DNA from: Paracoccaceae bacterium
GTDB taxonomy: Bacteria > Pseudomonadota > Alphaproteobacteria > Rhodobacterales > Rhodobacteraceae
Length of the DNA: 64,000 bases
Reading direction: 5' to 3'
NCBI GenBank assembly: GCA_028284705.1
Contig: JANQRE010000048.1
Span: 1-64,000, forward strand
The notes below the pieces were generated by a model. It saw only the letters and a list, made by a program, of their open reading frames with translations, was not told the DNA's origin and did no database searches. Both the position numbers and the translations under genes were made by a program. Every line of letters begins with the position of its first letter. The first letter of the stretch is position 1. This document shows, in pieces, positions 41,073-49,927 of this stretch.

Positions 41073-41915
41073 CGCCTCGAGCGCTTCGACCAAAGGGGCC
41101 GCTCTGAAATCAGGGACGAGTTCCGCGAACCGCGTCGAGACGATCCGGTGCGGGCGATCCCAGAGGTAGCGCATTTCCAGCAGGTGACGGCCCATCTTCC
41201 AGAAGGGGCTCGCGATCTGGATCGGAAGCCAGCTCATGCGGGTCAGGCGCAGCTTGTCGCCCACGGCTTCCCCAAGCGCTTCTGTGAGGTCTCGCCCGCT
41301 GAGCGTGTAACCGGGGAAGGCGACGTCGGTGAAGGTCTCCAATGTGTCGGCCTGCTCGGCCAAGGCGACTGCAGCTTGCGCGAGGTCCGGCAGATAGGCC
41401 CAGGCATGTGGGATATCGGGATTGCCGGGATAGACGATTTTTCCGCGCGCAAGTTTCGCCGTGATGACCTGATCGAACCAGTTGCCGCTGGCTTCGGTGT
41501 CGATGAAGTCACCGGCACGCAGGATGATCGTTTTCACACCGGCATCGCGATAGGCCGCTTCCATCTCCTTGCGGATCAGAGGCAGGCCAGTTGTGGCGGC
41601 ATGGGGCGTATCTTCGGACAGAACCTCCGGCAGCTCCGGCCCGTAAGGGTAGATATTGCCGGGAATGATCACGGTCGCGCCGGTCTCTTTCGCCGTCTCG
41701 ATGACCCTTGCAGTCAGCTTTGGTGTGAGTTCCGCCCAATCGGGATAGGCGGAGTTCCACGCATTGACGATCACGTCAGCACCCCAGGCTGCGTCAGGCA
41801 GTTTGTCGGTCGCGCGGTCGAAACATGTGACGTCCCAATCGGCCCAGGAAAACGCGGTTTTTGCGTTGCGGCCGAACCGGCCATTCGCGCCGAGTATCAA
41901 AACGGTCTTTTTCAT
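40965..41915 (-). CDS. NAD(P)-binding epimerase/dehydratase-like protein (extended SDR)
   Basis: A 316-residue Rossmann-fold protein starting MKKTVLILGANGRFGRNAKT, with GANGRFG as the nucleotide-binding loop. The first strong ATG (41915) has a gagga site; 18 further residues upstream in frame are not used. Sequence such as GDFIDTEASGNWFDQ and IPHAWAYLPDLAQAAVALAE fits NAD-dependent epimerase/dehydratase relatives. The substrate is unknown. It is divergent from a LysR regulator 106 bp away, the usual sign that LysR controls it. The last 36 codons overlap the convergent EEP gene. Confidence 0.8.
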   Translation of the reverse strand: MKKTVLILGANGRFGRNAKTAFSWADWDVTCFDRATDKLPDAAWGADVIVNAWNSAYPDWAELTPKLTARVIETAKETGATVIIPGNIYPYGPELPEVLSEDTPHAATTGLPLIRKEMEAAYRDAGVKTIILRAGDFIDTEASGNWFDQVITAKLARGKIVYPGNPDIPHAWAYLPDLAQAAVALAEQADTLETFTDVAFPGYTLSGRDLTEALGEAVGDKLRLTRMSWLPIQIASPFWKMGRHLLEMRYLWDRPHRIVSTRFAELVPDFRAAPLVEALEASLPADINPNGKMAEQTVIRAVGRPVHARPAQVELR

Positions 41916-42021
41916 TTTCCAATCCTCATAGATCAGCAATGTGCTGGTGCTCGAGGTGAATTTAGGCATTCGTTTTTGAAAAGAAATTGCGTATTTTTAT
42001 AGATTGGATATTCATAAATGA

Positions 42022-42957
42022 ATGAATAAGCCGCTCACAGCCTTTGATTGGTCCTTGATCCAAGCCTTCCTTGTGGTCGCTGAGGAAGGGTCGCTTTCGG
42101 GCGCCGCGCGGGTGTCAGGAAAGAGCCAGCCGACGCTGGGGCGTCAGATCAAAACGCTGGAAGAGGGGCTGGGCGTGTCGCTGTTCAACCGCCAAGCCCG
42201 CGGGTTTGAATTGACGGAAGCCGGGGCCGCCCTGCTACCGGCGGCGAAACAAATGGCGGAGGCTGCCGTTGCCTTGTCGACCATTGCCGCCGGGCGCGAC
42301 AGTTCCGTCGCAGGCACGGTACGCATCACCGCCAGCGAGTTCGTCTCGCAATATATCCTGCCGCCGATCATCGCCGATATCCGCAATGATCATCCGGAGA
42401 TTCAGATCGAACTGCATGCGACCGATCAAGTGGACAATCTGCTCTTCCGCGAAGCCGATATCGCTGTGCGCATGTACCGCCCGACGCAGCTTGAAGTGGT
42501 GACGAAATTTCTCGGCCTTTTGCAGCTCGGTTTTTACGCGAGCAGTTCCTATCTCCAGACCCACGGTCGGCCCAACACGCTGGACGAGATGATGGAGCTT
42601 GACATGATCGGCTATGACGCGTCCGAGCGTCTGATCCGAGGGGCCGCCGAATTCGGCTGGGAGCTGAAGCGCAGCGATTTCGGTGTGCGCTGCGATCAGC
42701 AGGCGGTGCATGGTGAATTGATCCGGGCCGGATGTGGCATCGGGATATTGCAAACCGGTGTGGCGTCGAAGACGGATGGGATCGAACCGGTCTTTCCGGA
42801 CTTCCCGATGCCTGCGCTTGAGGTGTGGTTGACCACCCACGAAGCGCTCCGAAATGTGCCGCGCATTCGGGCTGTGTGGTCCAAGCTTGAGGTGGGGCTG
42901 AAACCCTGGCTGAGCAATGATCCCGACCTTCCGAGGATGAAACCGAAACGCGCCTAG
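42022..42957 (+). CDS. LysR-family transcriptional regulator
   Basis: A 311-residue regulator. The winged HTH is at the N-terminus ([37 protein letters not shown], key part about 12-48), followed by a periplasmic-binding-like effector domain from about residue 92 ([21 protein letters not shown]). It is divergent from the epimerase-like gene, which is its likely target. A perfect ATTCAT-AA-ATGAAT inverted repeat at 42010-42023 runs into its own start codon. The effector is unknown. Confidence 0.9.
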   Translation: MNKPLTAFDWSLIQAFLVVAEEGSLSGAARVSGKSQPTLGRQIKTLEEGLGVSLFNRQARGFELTEAGAALLPAAKQMAEAAVALSTIAAGRDSSVAGTVRITASEFVSQYILPPIIADIRNDHPEIQIELHATDQVDNLLFREADIAVRMYRPTQLEVVTKFLGLLQLGFYASSSYLQTHGRPNTLDEMMELDMIGYDASERLIRGAAEFGWELKRSDFGVRCDQQAVHGELIRAGCGIGILQTGVASKTDGIEPVFPDFPMPALEVWLTTHEALRNVPRIRAVWSKLEVGLKPWLSNDPDLPRMKPKRA

Positions 42958-43018
42958 CTTGACCCCATTGGCCCTGCGCGCTAGGCCGCAGCGACCTTTG
43001 AAATTTGGAGCGCGACTC

Positions 43019-44128
43019 ATGGCCAACCCCACACTTTTGATCCTTCCCGGCGACGGCATTGGCCCCGAAGTGATGGAGCAGGTGGAGCGCATTATCGGCT
43101 GGTTCGGTGACAAGCGCGGCCATGCCTTTGACGTGACAACCGATCTCGTGGGCGGTGCCGCCTATGACGCCCATGGCACGCCCCTGACCGACGAGACCAT
43201 GGCCAAGGCGCAAGAGGTAGACGCGGTTTTGTTGGGGGCCGTGGGCGGCCCGAAATATGACGATCTGGATTTCAGCGTGAAGCCGGAACGCGGGTTGCTG
43301 CGCCTGCGCAAGGAGATGGACCTCTATTCCAACCTGCGCCCCGCCCAATGCTTCGACGCACTCGCGGATTTTTCCTCGCTGAAGAAGGACGTGGTTGCCG
43401 GCCTCGATATCATGATCGTGCGCGAACTGACCTCCGGCGTCTATTTCGGTGAACCGCGCGGCATTCAGGATGACAATGAGGGTGGGCGGATTGGCGTTAA
43501 CACGCAGCGTTACACCACCAGTGAAATCCGTCGGGTGGCACGGTCTGCTTTTGAACTGGCGAAGCGGCGCTCGAACAAGGTCTGTTCGATGGAGAAGGCC
43601 AATGTGATGGAAAGCGGCATTCTTTGGCGCGAGGAAGTTAGTTGGGTTCACGAGAATGAGTACCCAGATGTCGAGCTTAGCCACATGTATGCCGACAATG
43701 GTGCGATGCAGTTGGTGCGCGCGCCGAAACAGTTTGATGTGATCGTCACGGACAACCTGTTCGGCGATATCCTGTCGGATTGCGCGGCGATGCTGACCGG
43801 ATCGCTCGGCATGCTACCCTCCGCCTCCCTCGGCGCGCCGATGGAAAATGGTCGCCCGAAAGCGCTTTACGAGCCGGTGCATGGATCGGCGCCTGACATT
43901 GCCGGGCAAGGAAAAGCCAACCCGTGTGCCTGTGTGCTCAGTTTCGCAATGGCGCTGCGCTATTCCTTCGATCTGGGCGAGGAAGCCACCCGGTTGGAGA
44001 ACGCCGTGCAATCCGTTCTTGCCGCGGGCACCCGCACCGCCGATCTGATGCAGGCAGGCGATGCAAAACCGGTCTCGACCAAGGAAATGGGCGACGCGAT
44101 CCTGGCCGAACTCGACGCCAGTCTCTGA
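43019..44128 (+). CDS. leuB: 3-isopropylmalate dehydrogenase
   Basis: A 369-residue NAD-dependent decarboxylating dehydrogenase of leucine synthesis, starting [21 protein letters not shown]. The [13 protein letters not shown] arginine block, the Mg-binding [17 protein letters not shown] block and the NAD-binding [19 protein letters not shown] block (key part) are all intact. It lies about 4.8 kb after leuD with five unrelated genes between, an expanded version of the Rhodobacterales leuCD-leuB order. Confidence 0.97.
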   Translation: MANPTLLILPGDGIGPEVMEQVERIIGWFGDKRGHAFDVTTDLVGGAAYDAHGTPLTDETMAKAQEVDAVLLGAVGGPKYDDLDFSVKPERGLLRLRKEMDLYSNLRPAQCFDALADFSSLKKDVVAGLDIMIVRELTSGVYFGEPRGIQDDNEGGRIGVNTQRYTTSEIRRVARSAFELAKRRSNKVCSMEKANVMESGILWREEVSWVHENEYPDVELSHMYADNGAMQLVRAPKQFDVIVTDNLFGDILSDCAAMLTGSLGMLPSASLGAPMENGRPKALYEPVHGSAPDIAGQGKANPCACVLSFAMALRYSFDLGEEATRLENAVQSVLAAGTRTADLMQAGDAKPVSTKEMGDAILAELDASL

Positions 44129-44182
44129 TTTGCGAGAGCGTGTAAGGGCGGTTACCGTGGCTGAAATGGCAAAGGCATTATC

Positions 44183-45154
44183 GTGACCAAACCGCCCGCA
44201 TCTTCCGGCTTCAAGGGCCCGCTGTTCGCCCTGGTGGCGTTCGGGATTTTTGCGACCCATGACGTGTTTATCAAGATGCTGGGCGGGATCTATTCGCCGA
44301 TCCAGATCGTGTTCTTCTCGGTCCTGTTCAGTTTCCCGCTGGCGACAGTGTTTTTGCTGCGCGACACGACGTCTGACACATTGCTGCCCAAACATCCTTA
44401 TTGGATGGCGGCACGGACCGTCGCGGCGGTCATTACGGGGTTCAGCGCGTTTTATGCGTTTTCGGTTCTGCCGTTGGCGCAGACCTATGCGATCATTTTT
44501 GCCTCGCCCCTTCTGATCACGATTCTCGCCATCCCGATCCTGGGCGAGCGCGTCCGGCTGCGACGCTGGCTTGCAGTGATCGTCGGTCTGATCGGCGTGC
44601 TTGTGGTTCTGAGGCCCGGTCAGGTCCCGCTCGAACTCGGGCACCTTGCAGCGCTGGCTGCGGCGTTCTTTGGTGCGTTCGCCTCGATCATCGTGCGCAA
44701 GATCGGTCGTGAAGAGCGCACCGTGGTCATCCTGCTCTACCCCATGGTGGCGAACTTCCTTGTCATGGGCGCGCTCTTGCCGCTGGTATATGTCCCGATG
44801 CCGATCAATCACCTCGGCATGATCGTTATCGTTGCGACATTCGCCTGGATCGCCGGTCGTTTTTTGATTGCCGCCTACACAGCGGGAGAGGCCGCCACGG
44901 TCGCGCCAATGCAGTATTCACAAATTCTCTGGGCCGCGTTCTACGGAACCCTGTTCTTCGGGGAGACGCCGACGACCAATACGCTGATCGGGGCCGGGAT
45001 TATCATTGCAAGCGGTCTCTACATCGTCCTGCGCGAAGCCCGTGCCGAAGTATCGGATACAACGCCGGTTCTGCGCACCCGATCCCGCCCGGAAACCGGC
45101 ACAACGCCCCGTATCTCCCCCTCGCTGTGGAAGAAGGAACAGGACGAGACGTGA
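44183..45154 (+). CDS. EamA-family (DMT) transporter
   Basis: A 323-residue protein with about ten transmembrane helices in two EamA repeats, starting with GTG. PLFALVAFGIFATHDVFIKML opens the first repeat, with RTVAAVITGFSAFYAFSVLPLAQ (key part) later in it; LAALAAAFFGAFASIIVRKIG opens the second. A hydrophilic tail of about 50 residues follows. Family members export amino acids or metabolites; the substrate cannot be assigned. It is 54 bp after leuB and ends 44 bp before the tRNA. Confidence 0.85.
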   Translation: MTKPPASSGFKGPLFALVAFGIFATHDVFIKMLGGIYSPIQIVFFSVLFSFPLATVFLLRDTTSDTLLPKHPYWMAARTVAAVITGFSAFYAFSVLPLAQTYAIIFASPLLITILAIPILGERVRLRRWLAVIVGLIGVLVVLRPGQVPLELGHLAALAAAFFGAFASIIVRKIGREERTVVILLYPMVANFLVMGALLPLVYVPMPINHLGMIVIVATFAWIAGRFLIAAYTAGEAATVAPMQYSQILWAAFYGTLFFGETPTTNTLIGAGIIIASGLYIVLREARAEVSDTTPVLRTRSRPETGTTPRISPSLWKKEQDET

Positions 45155-45198
45155 CGCTTGCCAAACAGATTTGGGAGGAGTATCTCGCTCGTCACGGT

Positions 45199-45275
45199 CG
45201 GAGTGTAGCTCAGCCTGGTAGAGCACTGTCTTCGGGAGGCAGGGGTCGTGAGTTCGAATCTCGCCACTCCGACCA
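45199..45275 (+). tRNA. tRNA-Pro, anticodon CGG
   Basis: A 77-base cloverleaf with CCA encoded (ends ACCA). The 7-bp acceptor pairs cggagtg with cactccg, the D stem gctc with gagc, the anticodon stem ctgtc with ggcag (one G-U), and the T stem gtgag with ctcgc (one G-U) around ttcgaat. The 7-base anticodon loop ttcgggA places CGG at 34-36, reading the CCG proline codon. tRNA genes are common integration sites, but no integrase or attachment repeat is seen next to it. Confidence 0.95.
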
Positions 45276-45451
45276 ATAAAAACAAAAACTTAATTGATAA
45301 CGCGGACCTTCTCGATCTCGCGCTTCAATGACCGCGGCCCGGACAATGCTGCCATTGACGTTATTGGGGCCAACGGCAGCTCTGTGCGATTTTGAGTTGG
45401 TAGTATCGAATTACCTTCTCGTAACTAACATCGCTGCTTACCGAAACCACG

Positions 45452-46888
45452 CTAAGCGGCCATATGCGTAACGAACTTGGTCGTGAGGTAGGCCTTGATC
45501 CCTTCAGTGCCGCCTTCTGAACCATATCCCGACTCCTTGATTCCGCCGAACGGGGCCTCAGCCATCGAGATTTGCAGGTGATTGATCCCGACCATTCCGG
45601 CTTCGAGATCGCGGGTGAGCTTTTGTGCCGTGGCATCAGAGGACGTGAAAGCGTAGGCCCCCAGGCCGACGGGCAGGGAGTTCGCCCGGGTGATGACCTC
45701 ATCATAGCTCTCGAAACGGGTGATCGGCGTTAGAGGACCGAAGGGCTCTTCCTGCATGACCGCTGCATGGTCCGGAACGTTGCCCAGAACTGTTGGCTCG
45801 AAAAAGAAACCGCGATTTCCGATGCGTTTACCGCCGGACAGAATCTCGGCCCCAGCGTCGACGCTTTCGGCAACCAATCGCTCGATCGCATCGAGGCGTC
45901 GCTTGTTTGAAACAGGCCCCATCTGAGTTGTTGGATCGAGCGGGTCTCCGACTTTGGTGGATGAGGCGAATTGCGCCATCCGGTCGGCAAACTCGTCATA
46001 GATCGCATCTTGGACATAGAACCGCGTGGGCGCGATGCAGACCTGTCCAGCGTTGTAGATTTTCCGCTCAGCAGACAGTTGGACCGCCCGTTCCACATCG
46101 GTATCGTCGAAGACCAGGACCGGAGCGTGACCGCCAAGCTCGAGCGTGGCCGGCATGATCCGATCTGCGGCCATTTTCGCCAGATGCTTGCCGACTGCGA
46201 TTGATCCAGTCAGAGTCATTTTTCGGATAATCTCCGAGTTGAGCAGATGTTCGGAAATCATGGCGGGTTTGCCGAAGACGAGGTTCAGAACGCCAGCAGG
46301 CAATCCGGCCTCGTGCAAACATTCGACGATTGCCTGCAGCGTGCCGGGGGCTTCTTCCGCCCCCTTGATTACAAGCGAGCAGCCTGCCGCCAATGCACCC
46401 CCGATTTTCCGGGCGGGCGTCAGCGCCGGGAAGTTCCAGGGTGTGAAGGCGGCGACGGGGCCGACGGGTTCTTGCAGAACCATCTGGTGAACACTGGCAT
46501 CCCGGCTTGGAATGACGCGGCCATAGGTCCGTCGTCCTTCTTCCGCATACCATTTCAGGGAATCCGCGGCGATGGAGACCTCGTAGATGGCCTGACCGAG
46601 TGTCTTGCCCTGTTCGAGAGACATGATGCGCCCGATCCGCTCGGCGCGTTCGCACATGAGCACGACAGCGCGTTCCAGGATCGCCTCTCGCTCATAGGGA
46701 GACGTCCGGCGCCAGGTTTCAAAAGCGCGATCAGCCGCCTCCAAGGCTGCGTCAAGGTCGGCTTCAGTTGCGACCGGCACGTGACCGACCACTTCCTCTG
46801 ATGCAGGATTTATCACCGGTTGTGTTGCTGCGTCCGAGGCAGCGCGAAATTCGCCGTCGATATAAAGTTGCAGGTCGATATAGTCCAT
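45452..46888 (-). CDS. NAD(P)-dependent aldehyde dehydrogenase, succinate-semialdehyde type
   Basis: A 478-residue enzyme from ATG 46888 (gagg site). The catalytic Cys is in NAGQVCIAPTRF and the general-base Glu in LELGGHAPVLVF; AAFTPWNFPALTPARKI and KMTLTGSIAVGKHLAK form the cofactor site. It is closest by eye to the GabD (succinate-semialdehyde) branch. It is last in the minus-strand arm iclR-hydrolase-BKACE-ALDH, 16 bp after BKACE, so its aldehyde is probably produced in that pathway. A longer frame to 47116 lies inside the BKACE gene and is not used. Confidence 0.9.
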   Translation of the reverse strand: MDYIDLQLYIDGEFRAASDAATQPVINPASEEVVGHVPVATEADLDAALEAADRAFETWRRTSPYEREAILERAVVLMCERAERIGRIMSLEQGKTLGQAIYEVSIAADSLKWYAEEGRRTYGRVIPSRDASVHQMVLQEPVGPVAAFTPWNFPALTPARKIGGALAAGCSLVIKGAEEAPGTLQAIVECLHEAGLPAGVLNLVFGKPAMISEHLLNSEIIRKMTLTGSIAVGKHLAKMAADRIMPATLELGGHAPVLVFDDTDVERAVQLSAERKIYNAGQVCIAPTRFYVQDAIYDEFADRMAQFASSTKVGDPLDPTTQMGPVSNKRRLDAIERLVAESVDAGAEILSGGKRIGNRGFFFEPTVLGNVPDHAAVMQEEPFGPLTPITRFESYDEVITRANSLPVGLGAYAFTSSDATAQKLTRDLEAGMVGINHLQISMAEAPFGGIKESGYGSEGGTEGIKAYLTTKFVTHMAA

Positions 46889-46904
46889 TTTGGAGCCTCG
46901 CTGC

Positions 46905-47777
46905 CTAAAGTTGGAGTGTCTGGCGCGCCTGATCTGGCGCGGCGGGTTCAAATCCCAAATCCTCAACGATGCGCGCCGCCCGACGCACAAGATCGGCATT
47001 GGAGCGGGCCAGTTCCCCCGGACCGAGATAGATATTGTCTTCGAGACCGACGCGCACATGGCCGCCAAGGACGGCGGCCGTTGCCACCATCGGGAATTCC
47101 GTTCGGCCGATCCCAAACCCGGCCCAAATGGCGTCAGGTGGCAACAGCGCCTTCATCGCGATCATTGCTTCGGGCGTGGCGGGAGCAGCCCATGGGATGC
47201 CGAGGCAGAGCTGGAACATCGGCGGCGACGAAAGCGCGCCTTCTTCGATGAGTTGGCGTGCAAGGCGGATGTGGCCAAGCTCGAACACCTCAAGCTCGGG
47301 CTTGATGCCGACCTCTTCGACGGCCCGCGCCATGATCCTCAAATCGCGCGGGATGTTCACAAAGGCATGTTCGTCGAAGTTGAACGTCGCCACGTCGAGC
47401 GTGCAAATTTCCGGTTTCAGGTCGAGGACGTGTTGAACACGATCAAGAGGCATGGAAAGCGTAGTTCCCGAACCACCTCGTGCGGGGTCCGCCTCATCAG
47501 GAATGAAACGTGCGCCGGGTCCCATGGTCAGGTTGATCAGGACATCTGATTTGGCGGATCGTATTTGTTCAACAACCTGCGCGTAGAGATCGGGGTCCCG
47601 GCTGGGTCCCTTCGTCTCAGGGTCCCGTACGTGGATGTGCACGATGGCGGCACCCGCCTCGGCTGCGGCCAAAGCCTCATCGGCGATTTGAGCCGGGGAG
47701 ATCGGCACGTAGGGCGACTTCGCCGGCGTGTTGTCGGCACCGGTCAGGGCGGCGGTAATAATGATCGGGCGGCTCAT
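46905..47777 (-). CDS. Beta-keto acid cleavage enzyme (BKACE, DUF849)
   Basis: A 290-residue TIM-barrel enzyme. IIITAALTGADNTPAKSPYV at the N-terminus and AGAAIVHIHVRDPETKGPS (metal-binding His pair) are the family hallmarks; PELEVFELGHI and VRVGLEDNIYL lie further on. BKACE enzymes exchange the carboxylic end of a beta-keto acid with acetyl-CoA, giving acetoacetate and a new acyl-CoA; the founding member acts on 3-keto-5-aminohexanoate. It overlaps the hydrolase by 4 bp. Its substrate here is unknown, but the neighbouring thiolase suggests a C6-dicarboxylyl-CoA downstream. Confidence 0.92.
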   Translation of the reverse strand: MSRPIIITAALTGADNTPAKSPYVPISPAQIADEALAAAEAGAAIVHIHVRDPETKGPSRDPDLYAQVVEQIRSAKSDVLINLTMGPGARFIPDEADPARGGSGTTLSMPLDRVQHVLDLKPEICTLDVATFNFDEHAFVNIPRDLRIMARAVEEVGIKPELEVFELGHIRLARQLIEEGALSSPPMFQLCLGIPWAAPATPEAMIAMKALLPPDAIWAGFGIGRTEFPMVATAAVLGGHVRVGLEDNIYLGPGELARSNADLVRRAARIVEDLGFEPAAPDQARQTLQL

Positions 47778-49015
47778 GTTGTGAACTCCCGCTCAGTCGT
47801 GGCACCGGTGGCAGCGATTGTGACGATCCGGGAGTCCATCGGCTTGCCGTCGAAGCGATCCACGATCCAGTCGGCAAACATCGCGTTCGGGTTTTCACCG
47901 AAAAGCGTGGCCGAGCCGCCGCGAAGAACATGTTTCGCGCCTTCGTAGATGACCAGCCGTTTTGGGGATTTGATGTGGTCGGACAGCGCGACGGTGTGGG
48001 CGACCGGGCTTAACTCGTCATGCTCGCCTGCCTGAAACAGAACCGGGGTTTTGAGCTTCTCAGCCCAGGGCCGAAGATCGTAACCTTTGATGAAGGCGTC
48101 GAAAGCGTCCTCATCCTCGTGGCCTGACATCATCATGAAACGGACCTTGAATGTGGGAGATGCCGCTTCGAACAAGGTCGACAGACCCGGCTCATGCGCG
48201 ACAAAAGCCGAGACACATCCTTTGAACGTGCCGCCTGCGGCAGCCGCCGCCTGAACTGCAAAATAGGAGCCAAAGCTCAGACCACGAATAGCAAGGCGAT
48301 CCTTGTCGATTTCGGGGCGGCTCTTGAGCCACACGGCAATCGCTTGCCCGGCCTCAGCATGGCCATCAGGGGTCGAATAGACGCCTTGGGTCAGTGCCTC
48401 GGCCTGTCCCGGGCCATCAACGGCCAGAACCGCGATTCCGCGCATCAGCAGGGGATCGCCATACATCGCGACCATTTGTTCCTTGTTGTTGTCCATTCCC
48501 GGGAAATAGACAGCGCAGGCGACTGGCCCGTCGTTATCTGCGCCCTCTGGAAGATGCAGATAGGCGGGAAGCGTTTTGTCACCAAAGGGGATGTCGACCC
48601 GCTCGACGCGGCGGTGGGCGTGATCGATAAAGCCGGAAAACGCACGGTTTAACCTGTCCGTGAGCGCGTGATAACGCGCGTTGACATCCAGGACCGGCCA
48701 ACGCGCACAGGCAAAAAGCTGCGCTGCGATGAAGTAACTTTCGCGAGCGGCTACCGAGCGGCCACTGGTCTCGAACGCCTTGGCCTTCGCCATGCGCCGT
48801 TGAGCCTGTTTTTCATAGGCCGGGCTCATATCTGCGAATTTGCGGACCTGTGAAGCGGCAAACTGGAAGTCGCCCATGGCCTCTGGCCCACAGGGGCTGG
48901 AGTAGATTGCAGTTCTTGGCTGATCCCAATCGACGCCTTCGCGGGCGATGACAGAATCCAGAAGCCAGCGCTGTTCGCGCCAGCGTCGGGTTCTGGTTTC
49001 AAACTTATCGATCAT
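47774..49015 (-). CDS. Alpha/beta hydrolase, FrsA/DhpH-like
   Basis: A 413-residue protein with a helical N-terminal cap (about 1-130) and an alpha/beta hydrolase core. The nucleophile is in RGLSFGSYFAVQ, an Asp in QAGEHDELSPVAH and a His in YEGAKHVLRGG. The cap plus core fits the group that includes 2,6-dihydroxypseudooxynicotine hydrolase, which breaks a C-C bond in a beta-diketone-like substrate. Such a step could yield the beta-keto acid for BKACE next door. It overlaps iclR and BKACE by 4 bp each, so all are tightly coupled. Confidence 0.85.
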   Translation of the reverse strand: MIDKFETRTRRWREQRWLLDSVIAREGVDWDQPRTAIYSSPCGPEAMGDFQFAASQVRKFADMSPAYEKQAQRRMAKAKAFETSGRSVAARESYFIAAQLFACARWPVLDVNARYHALTDRLNRAFSGFIDHAHRRVERVDIPFGDKTLPAYLHLPEGADNDGPVACAVYFPGMDNNKEQMVAMYGDPLLMRGIAVLAVDGPGQAEALTQGVYSTPDGHAEAGQAIAVWLKSRPEIDKDRLAIRGLSFGSYFAVQAAAAAGGTFKGCVSAFVAHEPGLSTLFEAASPTFKVRFMMMSGHEDEDAFDAFIKGYDLRPWAEKLKTPVLFQAGEHDELSPVAHTVALSDHIKSPKRLVIYEGAKHVLRGGSATLFGENPNAMFADWIVDRFDGKPMDSRIVTIAATGATTEREFTT

Positions 49016-49806
49016 CCTGCAGCCTCGTCGCTTTCATCGCTGGTGGCTCCGCCGAGGATCGTAGTGACGGTTTGACGAAGGGCAGGAAGAACCTCCTGCT
49101 CCATCCGAGAAGGCGAGATGTGGAAGGACGGCCCACCAGCGTTGATCACGTAAACGCGCCCGTCGAAGGGCCAGCGAAACGGCACGGCAATCGCGTTTAC
49201 GTCGCGGTTCCAGTCGCCATAGGAGCGGCAGAAGCCGGTTTCGGAGAAGTCACGAACGGCAGCGTCGATGCCCTGGCTGATGGCCTGCCAGGTCCCAGCG
49301 TTTTGCCGATGGTCGAGTTCCCCCGCAGCAAGCATTGCGGTGCGTTCATCTGCGCTGGCGGCGGCCATCCAGGCGCGACCGGCGGCGGTTGTTAGCAAGG
49401 GGATACGCGTGCCGCGCTCCAGCGTCAGAGCAAGGGCCGCGTCGGGTCGGGCATAACAGAGATAGAGCATGTTCATGCGGTCGCGCTCGGCGATGGCAAT
49501 CGCACAGCCTGTCTCGCGCGCAAGAATGTCGATATGCGTCTGGGCCTCCGCAAGAAACGGACGGCTTTGCAGGAAGCAGCCCGCCACATCCATGGCTGCG
49601 GCACCCAGGCGATATTGCTGACGACCAGTCAGGGATGGTTCCAGAAAGCCTGTCTCCGCAAGCGTTGCGGTGAGGCGCGACACGGTCGATTTGGCAAGGC
49701 CTGTCCGCTCCGCAAGTTCAGCATTTCCAAGTGTCGCGTCGTCTGGGCGAAACGCCTGCAGGAGGCGGAGGCCGCGCTCCAACGATGTGATCGTGCTTTC
49801 TGCCAT
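49012..49806 (-). CDS. IclR-family transcriptional regulator
   Basis: A 264-residue regulator from ATG 49806 with an aggag site 7 bp upstream. The N-terminal winged HTH contains GNAELAERTGLAKSTVSRLTATLAE (key part about 28-50), followed by the IclR effector domain (YRLGAAAMDVAGCFLQ onward; RSYGDWNRDVNAIAVPF near the C-terminus). It starts the minus-strand catabolic operon and faces the divergent transporter arm; three TTCC/GGAA-type inverted elements lie in the 121-bp gap. A longer frame to 49881 crosses these elements and is not used. Confidence 0.92.
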   Translation of the reverse strand: MAESTITSLERGLRLLQAFRPDDATLGNAELAERTGLAKSTVSRLTATLAETGFLEPSLTGRQQYRLGAAAMDVAGCFLQSRPFLAEAQTHIDILARETGCAIAIAERDRMNMLYLCYARPDAALALTLERGTRIPLLTTAAGRAWMAAASADERTAMLAAGELDHRQNAGTWQAISQGIDAAVRDFSETGFCRSYGDWNRDVNAIAVPFRWPFDGRVYVINAGGPSFHISPSRMEQEVLPALRQTVTTILGGATSDESDEAAG

Positions 49807-49834
49807 TTTGGTCTCCTTTGCACACTTCATAAAA

Positions 49835-49860
49835 TGGAAATATAATTCCGTCAAGTGGAA
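49835..49860. promoter_or_regulatory. Predicted IclR-type operator A
   Basis: TGGAAATATAATTCCG at 49835-49850 is close to the IclR box (TGGAAATNATTTCCA). It overlaps TTCCG-N5-TGGAA at 49846-49860. It lies 29 bp from the iclR start. Confidence 0.45.
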
Positions 49861-49893
49861 TTTATTGTTGACAGATTGCAAAAGACTAGATTA

Positions 49894-49908
49894 TTCCGAA
49901 ATACGGAA
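49894..49908. promoter_or_regulatory. Predicted IclR-type operator B
   Basis: TTCCG-N5-CGGAA, a perfect 5-bp inverted repeat of the same form as operator A, ends 19 bp before the start of the divergent arm. Confidence 0.5.
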
Positions 49909-49927
49909 ATTAAATTCTGGAAATGAA

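Noticed and set aside
45276-45451. Possible integration site beside tRNA-Pro
   Set aside because: No integrase, direct repeat of the tRNA end or abrupt composition change was seen in the flanking sequence, so no attachment site is called.
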